DNA of 13,615 bases from Anaerolineales bacterium UBA832 (GTDB taxonomy: Bacteria > Chloroflexota > Anaerolineae > Anaerolineales > UBA11657): the NCBI GenBank assembly GCA_002296125.1, contig DBHI01000115.1, forward strand, positions 1 to 13,615. Direction: 5' to 3'. Positions 6,865-13,615 of the stretch are shown piece after piece. The number at the start of each line of letters is the position of its first letter. Position 1 is the first letter of the stretch. The notes beneath the pieces are model-generated. The model was given only the letters and a program-made list of their open reading frames with translations. It ran no database searches and was not told where the DNA came from. Made by a program: the position numbers and the translations under genes.

Positions 6865-8118
6865 CTAAGTAATTGTTAAATGTTGTTGAGGCTTTATTTT
6901 GAACGCTACTATAAATAATATGTTTGACGTTATTATATATAATGCAATATAGATGCATATAGTTTCTATTGTGATTCCGTTATCTAGTAAAACCCCAACT
7001 ATTACTGGTCCAATTGCAGAGGATAGTACAGACAATGACATTAAAAGGCTTTTGACTGACCCAAGATGTGATACTCCATATAGTTCTGCCCATAAAGCAG
7101 ATGAAGTAGTGTGGGAGAATCCGACATTTAATCCAAGAAATATCATGTAAGGTATTACAACAAGATAATGATCATATATTCCTAAAGACAATGCTGCCAA
7201 TGCTAATGGAATTAATTTGTATAGAGTGATTTTTTGTGCGCTAAATTTGTCAATTAGTGCTCCTGCAAATAATGTTGCTAATATACTAGTACTTGCATAC
7301 AAAATGTAGTTGCCAGTAATCCAACTGCTATCCCATTGTTTATATGTAGCAATATTAAGGTGGTGGAAAAAGAACGCAGTAATAATCATTGATGTAGCAA
7401 TTGATCCTGGTAATAACAAGTAAAACCTTGCGTCTCTTAACACTTGACTTCGTGTCCAATCTAGTTTGTTGTTGTGAAGCTGGTTGTTGGTTTTCTGAGA
7501 TGTAACATGTGTAGCGTGAGTTTTCTCATGGTCACTAAGTAGGTATATTACAATTGGAATACAAATTACCGCAATGATTATGGCAGCTATTACGTATGTC
7601 AGTCGCCATCCGATTAATCCAATTGTTAATATTGTTAATATTGGCAGAGACGCTTCTGCAACCGATTGTCCCATTGAAGCTAAAGCAAGAGCGCTACCGC
7701 GGTCATGAAGGAAGTATCTACCCATGCTGGTGACTCCTGTGTGTGAAGCTAGTGCTTGACCTGAGTGTCTTAAAAATAGTATGCCAAGACATAATGCGAT
7801 AGGACCATTGACGAATGCAAAAAATATACAGGCTACTAGCATAAATGCACACACAGTTATTGAAAATCCTTTTAGTTGGTATCGATCTATCATAGGTCCT
7901 GTCCATAACATTATGATGGCGCTTGCCAATGTTCCTATCATATAAATACTACTCCAATTAGTATGACTTAAGGAAAATTCAGATTGTATTTCAGGTCCAA
8001 ATAGCCCAATAAAAAATGTTTGTCCTATACTGGAAAAGAATATCATTGAAAATCCAAAACCTATAAGTTTAGTGTTTTCTGAAAGGATTTTCTTATATCT
8101 TGAAATTATTAGTTGCAT
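6865..8118 (-). CDS. Major facilitator superfamily (MFS) permease
   Basis: The protein has 417 residues with about twelve hydrophobic segments in two halves, separated by a charged cytoplasmic loop near residues 195-230. Between the second and third helices lies GPMIDRY (74-80), the MFS signature loop of G-x-x-x-D-R type. A second conserved stretch, RHSGQALASH (117-126) and then GRYFLHDRGSALA (133-145), is the pattern of a substrate-proton MFS group related to oxalate/formate and monocarboxylate carriers; this assignment is tentative. It probably moves a small metabolite across the cytoplasmic membrane. The start is 13 bases after the metH stop. Its ribosome binding site AAGGGA (8133-8128) overlaps that stop codon, so translation is likely coupled to metH. 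This context permits a role in import or export of a methionine-cycle compound, but no motif shows it. Confidence 0.88.
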   Translation of the reverse strand: MQLIISRYKKILSENTKLIGFGFSMIFFSSIGQTFFIGLFGPEIQSEFSLSHTNWSSIYMIGTLASAIIMLWTGPMIDRYQLKGFSITVCAFMLVACIFFAFVNGPIALCLGILFLRHSGQALASHTGVTSMGRYFLHDRGSALALASMGQSVAEASLPILTILTIGLIGWRLTYVIAAIIIAVICIPIVIYLLSDHEKTHATHVTSQKTNNQLHNNKLDWTRSQVLRDARFYLLLPGSIATSMIITAFFFHHLNIATYKQWDSSWITGNYILYASTSILATLFAGALIDKFSAQKITLYKLIPLALAALSLGIYDHYLVVIPYMIFLGLNVGFSHTTSSALWAELYGVSHLGSVKSLLMSLSVLSSAIGPVIVGVLLDNGITIETICIYIALYIITSNILFIVAFKIKPQQHLTIT

Positions 8119-8131
8119 TATTAAGATTCCC

Positions 8132-11100
8132 TTATGGTATATATCCTAGTATTGGAGATAGCCATTTTTCTAGTTCGGTTATTTTCATTTGTTTTCGTTT
8201 TGATAAGCTAATAATTTGATCCTTGTTGATTTTGCCTGTACTAAAATAATTGGATTTGTGATGCGAGAAATACCAACCACTAACACTAGCAGATGGGTGC
8301 ATTGCATAATGCTCTGTTAGATGCACGTTAACTGTTTCTTTTGCATTCAATAATTGGAATAATTTTGTTTTTTCAGTATGATCTGGACATGCTGGATATC
8401 CAGGTGCAGGTCTTATACCCTGATATTTTTCTTTTATTAGTTCTTGGTTATTAAACTGTTCATTAGGGCTGTAACCCCATAGTTCTTTCCGTACTTTCTG
8501 ATGCATTTTTTCTGCTAGAGATTCGGCTAATCTATCTGCTAGAGCTTTGACCATGATAGATGTGTAATCATCATTGTTTTGTAAATATGTTTTTGCTAGT
8601 TCATCTGCACCTAAACCAGCGGTCAATACAAAACCACCTATATAGTCTACTTTTCCAGAGTCTTTAGGAGCAACATAGTCTGCCAAGCTAGTAAGTATAG
8701 GGTTTTTTCTGATTTGACGTTGTTGTCTAATGTGACATAAAGTAGTAAGGATTTTGTTTCTATTCTCATCACTATATATTTCAATATCATCATTATTGAC
8801 TTGATTGGCAGGCCAGATTCCTATTATTGCTTTGGAATGTAACAGTTTTTTGTCTATGATCTCATTGAGTAATTCTTGTGCATCATTAAACAAGTGTTTA
8901 GATTGTTGTCCTATTGTAGAGTCTTGAAATATATTAGGATATTTACCATTAAGTTCCCACGTGGTGAAGAATGGTGTCCAATCAATTGTGTCTATTAAGT
9001 CTATGATTGGATAGTTCTCAAACAAATGTATTCCTGGTTTTAAGGGTACAGGAGGAGTGTATGTATTCCAATCAATCATTGGTTTTTTGGTGATTGCTAC
9101 TTCATAATCAACAAAGTTGTGAGGTTTAGATTTTTTGTTGATCCTTTCTCGAACCTTACGATAATCTTCTTTTATAGAATCAATGAAATCCTGATTTTTT
9201 CTTTTGTTTAAGATAGAGCTTACCACATTTACCGCTTTACTAGCATTCGGAACATAAATGACTTGATTATTAGAATAATGAGGTTCAATTTTTACTGCAG
9301 TATGGGTTTTTGATGTGGTAGCACCACCTATCAACAAGGGAACTTTACACCCTAATCTTTGCATTTCTTTTGCAATGTATATCATTTCCTCTAGTGATGG
9401 TGTGATTAATCCACTAAGTCCAATGATGTCGGCATTTTCTTTTTCAGCGGATGCAATAATGTCTTCACATGATACCATTACACCTAAGTCAACAATCTGA
9501 TAATTATTGCAACCTAAGACCACACTTACAATGTTTTTTCCGATATCGTGTACATCTCCTTTCACTGTTGCAATTACAATTTTTCCTTTGTGTTGCATTT
9601 GTTGGCTTTCTGATTCTTGTTCTATATACGGAGTTAAATGAGCTACAGCCTGTTTCATAACTCTTGCGCTTTTTACTACTTGTGGTAGGAACATTTTACC
9701 TTCACCAAACAAATCACCTACTACATTCATTCCATCCATTAATGGTCCTTCAATGACTTTTAGAGGTCTATCAGCATTACTGCGTGCCTCTTCTGTGTCT
9801 TCAACAATATGAGTAGATATCCCTTGAATTAATGCATATTCAATACGTTTATTTACTGGTAATTTGCGCCATTCTTTGCTTTCTTTTTCTATAGTTGAAG
9901 TTTGTCTGTCTTTGAACTTATTTGCTATATTTAGCAATGTTTCTGTACTATTTGGTGTTGTATTTAAGACTACATTTTCAACTGATTGTTTTAGTTTCGC
10001 AGGTAAGTCATTATAGACTGCTAATTGACCGGCATTTACTATTGCCATATCTAAGCCTGCTGCTATTGCATGATATAGGAAGACTGAGTGAATCGCCTCG
10101 CGGACAGTATTGTTTCCACGAAAAGAAAAAGATACGTTACTTAGACCGCCTGAGACTAGTGATCCAGGAAGTCTTTTCTTAATCCATTTGGTTGTTTCAA
10201 TAAAATCGATCGCATATTTGTTGTGTTCTTCTATACCGGTTGCTATAGGAAATAGATTTGGGTCTAAAATAATATCATAAGGATTAAAACCTACTTCATC
10301 AACCAGTATGTTGTATGACGTTTGGCATATTTCTTTTCGTCTTTCTAATGTGTCAGCTTGACCTTGTTCGTCAAAAGCCATTACTATTACTGCAGCACCG
10401 TATAGTTGGCACAGTTTAGCTTGTTCTACGAAAAGATCTTTACCTTCCTTTAGTGAAATAGAATTGACTATACCTTTACCCTGAATGCATTTTAATCCAG
10501 CTTCTATAATGTTCCAGTTTGATGAGTCGATCATAATTGGAACTTTGCTGATGTTAGGTTCCAGTGCAATCATGTTGCAAAACTTTTGCATAGCTTGTTC
10601 AGAGTCCAGCATTCCTTCATCCATGTTGATGTCAATTATTTGAGCACCTTCATTGACTTGTTTTTCTGCTATAGAGAGAGCTGTTTCAAAATCGTTATTC
10701 AAAATAAGTTGTTTGAATTTTGCTGAACCAGTGACGTTACAACGTTCTCCAACGTTCACGAATAATGATTCATTTGTAATGTTAAACGCTTCGAGACCAG
10801 CTAATCTACATCCAGGTTTAATGTTGGGTATTTGTCGGGGATGTTTTTTATTAAGAGTTTCCGATATCTTTTTTGTATGTGCAGGTGTTGTTCCACAACA
10901 TCCTCCAGCAATATTAATGAAATTATGCTTTGCATAGTCTGAAATAATTTCTGACATTTGTTCTGGAGTTTCATCGAATTCTCCTAGCTCATTAGGTAAA
11001 CCAGCATTAGGGTGAACACTCACATATGTATTACTAATACTAGAAAGCTCTTGGACATATGGTCTTAGAGATTCTCCTCCTAGAGCACAGTTAAGTCCTA

Positions 11101-11830
11101 CTGATAGTGGTTTCGCATGTATGATGGAGTTATAAAATGCTTCTACTGTTTGACCAGTTAAAGTTCTTCCATCTTTGCCTGGAATAGTACCAGATATCAT
11201 GATTGGCAATTCTAGATTGATTTGATCAAATACTTGCTTGATTGCAAAAATTGCTGCCTTGCCGTTTAAAGTATCAAAAACAGTTTCTATTAATATTAAG
11301 TCTACTCCGTTATCAATTAATGCTTTAGATGATTCTTTGTAATCGCTTACTAATTCGTCAAATGTAATATTCCTTGCAGATAGATCATTCACATCATGAA
11401 CTGTGCATGCACCTCTTGTAGTAGGTCCTAAAACACCAGCAACAAAGCGTGGGATTTGAGTTTCTTGATATGCTTGGTCAGCTGCTTCTCTAGCAATTTT
11501 TGCAGCAGCTACATTTATTTCGATAGAGTAATCTTCTAAATCATAGTCTGACATTGACGTACGAGTAGAGTTAAAAGTATTTGTTTCAATGATATCAGCA
11601 CCTGCATTCAGATAAGAAGTATGAATTTCTTTTATTAGATGAGATTGTGTTAAGGATAGTAGATCATTATTTCCTTGGAGATCCTTGTGAAAATTTACGA
11701 ATTGTCTTCCTCTGTAATCTTCTTCTGTAAGATTGAGCAACTGAATCATGGTACCCATTGCACCATCGAGGATGAGTATTCTTTTTTCTAATTCTTCATA
11801 CAAATATTTCAATCTTTCATTACGTTTCAT
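8132..11830 (-). CDS. metH: Cobalamin-dependent methionine synthase (5-methyltetrahydrofolate--homocysteine methyltransferase), full length
   Basis: MetH transfers a methyl group from methyltetrahydrofolate through cobalamin to homocysteine, giving methionine and tetrahydrofolate in the cytoplasm. The 1232 residues match the four-module E. coli enzyme (1227). The homocysteine domain (about 1-330) has zinc ligands Cys248 (GLNCALGG) and Cys311/Cys312 ([10 protein letters not shown]). The pterin-binding domain spans about 355-620. The cap and cobalamin domain (about 650-890) has DVHDIG at 759-764 with His761 as cobalt ligand, then GLSGLITPS and [10 protein letters not shown]. The C-terminal AdoMet-binding reactivation domain carries [12 protein letters not shown] (1140-1151). 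No key residue is missing. The ATG at 11830 has no clear Shine-Dalgarno, but the sequence after it ([11 protein letters not shown] near 20-30) fits the family start, so the start is kept. It leads an operon with the MFS and EamA-type genes. No cobalamin or SAM riboswitch is visible in the 210-base upstream gap. Confidence 0.97.
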   Translation of the reverse strand: MKRNERLKYLYEELEKRILILDGAMGTMIQLLNLTEEDYRGRQFVNFHKDLQGNNDLLSLTQSHLIKEIHTSYLNAGADIIETNTFNSTRTSMSDYDLEDYSIEINVAAAKIAREAADQAYQETQIPRFVAGVLGPTTRGACTVHDVNDLSARNITFDELVSDYKESSKALIDNGVDLILIETVFDTLNGKAAIFAIKQVFDQINLELPIMISGTIPGKDGRTLTGQTVEAFYNSIIHAKPLSVGLNCALGGESLRPYVQELSSISNTYVSVHPNAGLPNELGEFDETPEQMSEIISDYAKHNFINIAGGCCGTTPAHTKKISETLNKKHPRQIPNIKPGCRLAGLEAFNITNESLFVNVGERCNVTGSAKFKQLILNNDFETALSIAEKQVNEGAQIIDINMDEGMLDSEQAMQKFCNMIALEPNISKVPIMIDSSNWNIIEAGLKCIQGKGIVNSISLKEGKDLFVEQAKLCQLYGAAVIVMAFDEQGQADTLERRKEICQTSYNILVDEVGFNPYDIILDPNLFPIATGIEEHNKYAIDFIETTKWIKKRLPGSLVSGGLSNVSFSFRGNNTVREAIHSVFLYHAIAAGLDMAIVNAGQLAVYNDLPAKLKQSVENVVLNTTPNSTETLLNIANKFKDRQTSTIEKESKEWRKLPVNKRIEYALIQGISTHIVEDTEEARSNADRPLKVIEGPLMDGMNVVGDLFGEGKMFLPQVVKSARVMKQAVAHLTPYIEQESESQQMQHKGKIVIATVKGDVHDIGKNIVSVVLGCNNYQIVDLGVMVSCEDIIASAEKENADIIGLSGLITPSLEEMIYIAKEMQRLGCKVPLLIGGATTSKTHTAVKIEPHYSNNQVIYVPNASKAVNVVSSILNKRKNQDFIDSIKEDYRKVRERINKKSKPHNFVDYEVAITKKPMIDWNTYTPPVPLKPGIHLFENYPIIDLIDTIDWTPFFTTWELNGKYPNIFQDSTIGQQSKHLFNDAQELLNEIIDKKLLHSKAIIGIWPANQVNNDDIEIYSDENRNKILTTLCHIRQQRQIRKNPILTSLADYVAPKDSGKVDYIGGFVLTAGLGADELAKTYLQNNDDYTSIMVKALADRLAESLAEKMHQKVRKELWGYSPNEQFNNQELIKEKYQGIRPAPGYPACPDHTEKTKLFQLLNAKETVNVHLTEHYAMHPSASVSGWYFSHHKSNYFSTGKINKDQIISLSKRKQMKITELEKWLSPILGYIP

Positions 11831-11867
11831 ATAACAGTTTATGTATTTGATAATGTTGTGATATTAC

Positions 11868-11887
11868 TACATGCATTGTAACATGTA
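11868..11887. repeat. Imperfect palindrome in the metH/exporter divergent region
   Basis: TACATG (11868-11873) and CATGTA (11882-11887) form an inverted repeat with an 8-base spacer, 38 bases upstream of the metH start. It has the size of a dimeric regulator site, but six-base arms in AT-rich DNA can arise by chance and no known consensus is matched. Confidence 0.25.
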
Positions 11888-11929
11888 CATCGACAGTATG
11901 AATATATATTTGAGTGGTTAATCAATTAA

Positions 11930-11935
11930 ATTATA
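11930..11935 (-). promoter_or_regulatory. Candidate -10 element of the metH operon
   Basis: The minus strand reads TATAAT at 11935-11930, about 100 bases ahead of metH. No good -35 hexamer stands 16-18 bases upstream (only an AT-rich TTTATA), so the assignment is weak. The 11831-12040 gap is the only place where promoters for metH and the divergent exporter gene can lie; apart from this element and the short repeats, nothing recognisable is seen there. Confidence 0.3.
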
Positions 11936-12040
11936 GTTTGTGTACATTTTGTATAAATCATATATACTCACATAAAAGGTGAGGACAGTAAGTATATATT
12001 GTTATATTTGAGTGTGGTAGTTCCTGAACAAAAAAAGAAA

Positions 12041-13615
12041 ATGCAACCTAAACAAAACGTATATATAAGATTATTAAGCTATTTACGACAGTATAAAACT
12101 GTCGTAGTTGTAGGTTATATTTGTATGATCATTGCTTCTTTGATTAATTTATTTATGCCACAAATTATTAAAGATGCTATAGACGAAGGAATCACTTCTG
12201 GCAATATGAATTTAATGATAACGGCTGGCGGACTTATTTTGGGAATTGCTTGTATTCGAGGGTTGGCATCTTTTGGACAACGTTATTGTGGTGAATGGCT
12301 TACGTATAGAGTTGCATATGATTTACGAAGTGATTTTTTTGATTCTATACAATCTGTTGCAGTATCTTTTCATGATGTTGCACATACTGGAGATCTAATG
12401 AGTAGAGCTACAAGTGATACTGCTGAAACTGAAAGATTTGTTGGAATGGGATTAATGGATCTTACTTCAGTAATAATGTTGTCAATTGGAGTATGTGTTG
12501 CAATGTTTTTTGAGAGTCCTTATCTTACTTTATTGTCTATTGGTCCAATATTGTTACTGTTTTTGTTAAGTGTGCGGTTCGCTGGTAGAGTTAGACCAAT
12601 GTTTAAGGCAGTACAAGAGCAGATGGGTCATCTTTCTGCAAGAATGCAGGAGAGTATGACTGGAATTAGTGTGGTAAAAGCATTTGCGCGTGAGAAACAT
12701 GAATTTGAGACTTTTGAAATTGAAAATATTTCTTGGTTTGAAAAGCGCTATAAAGGTATATTAGAATGGGGTAATAACTGGCCTTTGTTTGGATTTGCTT
12801 TGGCCTCTAGTGTTTTTATTTTGCTATGGTTTGGTGGCAAGATGTCTATCGATGGTAGTGTTTCGGTAGGATCTTTGTTTGCCATGGTTTGGTATGTGTT
12901 GATGTTGAATGGACCTTCTCAGAGACTTGGTTTTTTGGTCAATTTGGCAGCGACTGCTGGTGCGAGTGCAGATAGAGTTTTTGATATTATTGATGCTGAA
13001 GAGGAAGATGATATTCGATCAGATGGATCTAATATGTATACGATTAACGGTGATGTTGATTTTGTGAACGTGTCTTTTGGTTATAAACCGAAAAATAGTG
13101 TTGTTCATGATATCAGCTTTCATGTCTCTGCCGGTGAAACTATTGCTTTAGTAGGTGCTACTGGATCCGGTAAATCTACATTAATCAATTTAATACCACG
13201 TTTGTATAAACCAACATCTGGAAGCATTTTAATAGATGGTCATGATATACAAAAAATTAATCTGAGACATTTAAGGGGTTTTGTGGGTTCAGTTATGCAG
13301 GATGTTTTTTTGTTTAGTACAACTATTAGGGAAAACATTACTTATGGTGTAAGAAATGCGATAGAAGAAGAAATTGTTGAAGTTGCTAAGGTAGCAAATG
13401 CTCATGAATTTATACTTAAATTTCGAGATGGATATGATACTTTGGTTGGTGAGAGAGGTGTTTCATTAAGTGGCGGACAGAAGCAACGTATTGCTATAGC
13501 TCGTGCATTGTTAAAAAATCCAAAGATTTTATTGTTGGATGACTCTACTAGCAGTGTAGATACTGAGACAGAATATGAAATACAACAGGCTATGCGTAGA
13601 CTTATGGTTGGTCGT
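12041..13615 (+). CDS. ABC exporter half-transporter (MsbA/BmrC-like) with degenerate Walker B, 3' end outside the window
   Basis: The frame is open from before ATG 12041 to the window edge; 525 residues are visible and the end is missing. Residues about 18-300 form the six-helix exporter domain (start YLRQYKTVVVVGYICMII; coupling region SFHDVAHTGDLMSR). The ATPase domain has an A-loop Tyr (SFGYKP), Walker A GATGSGKST from residue 372 (13154-13180), Q-loop MQDVFLF near 420, signature LSGGQ at 476-480 and Walker B ending LLLDDSTSS, with Asp501 where the catalytic Glu normally stands. Canonical signature plus Asp in Walker B marks the degenerate-site subunit of heterodimeric exporters such as TM287/288 or BmrCD; the partner should lie just downstream. 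The cargo is unknown. ATG 12041 lacks a good Shine-Dalgarno; in-frame GTG 12014 or TTG 11999, behind AAGGTGAGGA (11976-11985), are alternatives. It diverges from metH. Confidence 0.9.
   Translation, partial: MQPKQNVYIRLLSYLRQYKTVVVVGYICMIIASLINLFMPQIIKDAIDEGITSGNMNLMITAGGLILGIACIRGLASFGQRYCGEWLTYRVAYDLRSDFFDSIQSVAVSFHDVAHTGDLMSRATSDTAETERFVGMGLMDLTSVIMLSIGVCVAMFFESPYLTLLSIGPILLLFLLSVRFAGRVRPMFKAVQEQMGHLSARMQESMTGISVVKAFAREKHEFETFEIENISWFEKRYKGILEWGNNWPLFGFALASSVFILLWFGGKMSIDGSVSVGSLFAMVWYVLMLNGPSQRLGFLVNLAATAGASADRVFDIIDAEEEDDIRSDGSNMYTINGDVDFVNVSFGYKPKNSVVHDISFHVSAGETIALVGATGSGKSTLINLIPRLYKPTSGSILIDGHDIQKINLRHLRGFVGSVMQDVFLFSTTIRENITYGVRNAIEEEIVEVAKVANAHEFILKFRDGYDTLVGERGVSLSGGQKQRIAIARALLKNPKILLLDDSTSSVDTETEYEIQQAMRRLMVGR
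12084..12106. repeat. Perfect 9-bp inverted repeat inside the 5' end of the ABC exporter gene
   Basis: TACGACAGT (12084-12092) and ACTGTCGTA (12098-12106) pair perfectly across a 5-base loop (ATAAA), covering codons about 15-22 of the exporter. In mRNA this would make a small hairpin; in DNA it could be an operator. The left arm contains GACAGTA, which also occurs at 11892-11898 and 11984-11990 upstream of the gene. Confidence 0.45.

Noticed and set aside
6836..6958. N-terminal extension of the EamA-type protein from ATG 6958
   Set aside because: It would overlap the MFS gene by 94 bases and is hydrophilic, while GGAG stands in front of ATG 6835.
10653..10937. Plus-strand open frame of 94 residues, and others at 9315-10182
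   Set aside because: All lie antisense within metH, whose frame is intact and fully motif-supported.
11831..12040. Possible cobalamin or SAM riboswitch upstream of metH
   Set aside because: No B12-box-like or SAM-type conserved segment could be seen on the minus strand; the region is almost entirely AT-rich.

Overview
The window is a 13.6 kb stretch of AT-rich bacterial chromosome, about 42-48% GC in samples from the first 1.6 kb and nearer 30-35% towards the right. No rRNA, tRNA, CRISPR array, insertion sequence or phage gene is visible, so it looks like ordinary chromosome rather than an island. The best lineage hint is the lipoprotein ABC substrate-binding protein, whose sequence style recalls Chloroflexota (Anaerolineae or SAR202-like). 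This rests on memory of family patterns, not on a search.

Layout from left to right. (1) Positions 1-555, plus strand: the 3' part of a zinc metallopeptidase (HEYVH motif) whose start lies outside the window. (2) Positions 581-4191, minus strand: a tightly overlapping group transcribed as a [2Fe-2S] subunit, then a Tat-signal molybdopterin subunit of the isoquinoline/aldehyde oxidoreductase type, then a multi-span histidine-containing membrane protein that appears broken by a one-base frameshift near 1345-1400. (3) Positions 4303-4833, minus strand: a five-span membrane protein of unknown function. (4) Positions 4994-6271, minus strand: an orphan branched-chain-amino-acid-type substrate-binding lipoprotein with its own promoter, a perfect AGGAGG ribosome binding site and a strong hairpin terminator at 4903-4940. 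(5) Positions 6419-11830, minus strand: an apparent operon of full-length cobalamin-dependent methionine synthase (metH), an MFS permease and a single-domain EamA-type permease. (6) Position 12041 to the right edge, plus strand: an ABC exporter half-transporter diverging from metH and truncated by the window end. Its Walker B motif ends in Asp-Asp, the mark of the degenerate subunit of a heterodimeric exporter.

The most interesting parts are the molybdo-hydroxylase operon, where a histidine-rich membrane protein sits in the place where an electron acceptor might be expected; the frameshift in that protein; the heterodimeric-type ABC exporter; and a short repeated motif with a palindrome around the metH/exporter divergent region. 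Nothing here is proven to be a new system. The molybdo-hydroxylase plus membrane-protein pairing is the best candidate for something undescribed.
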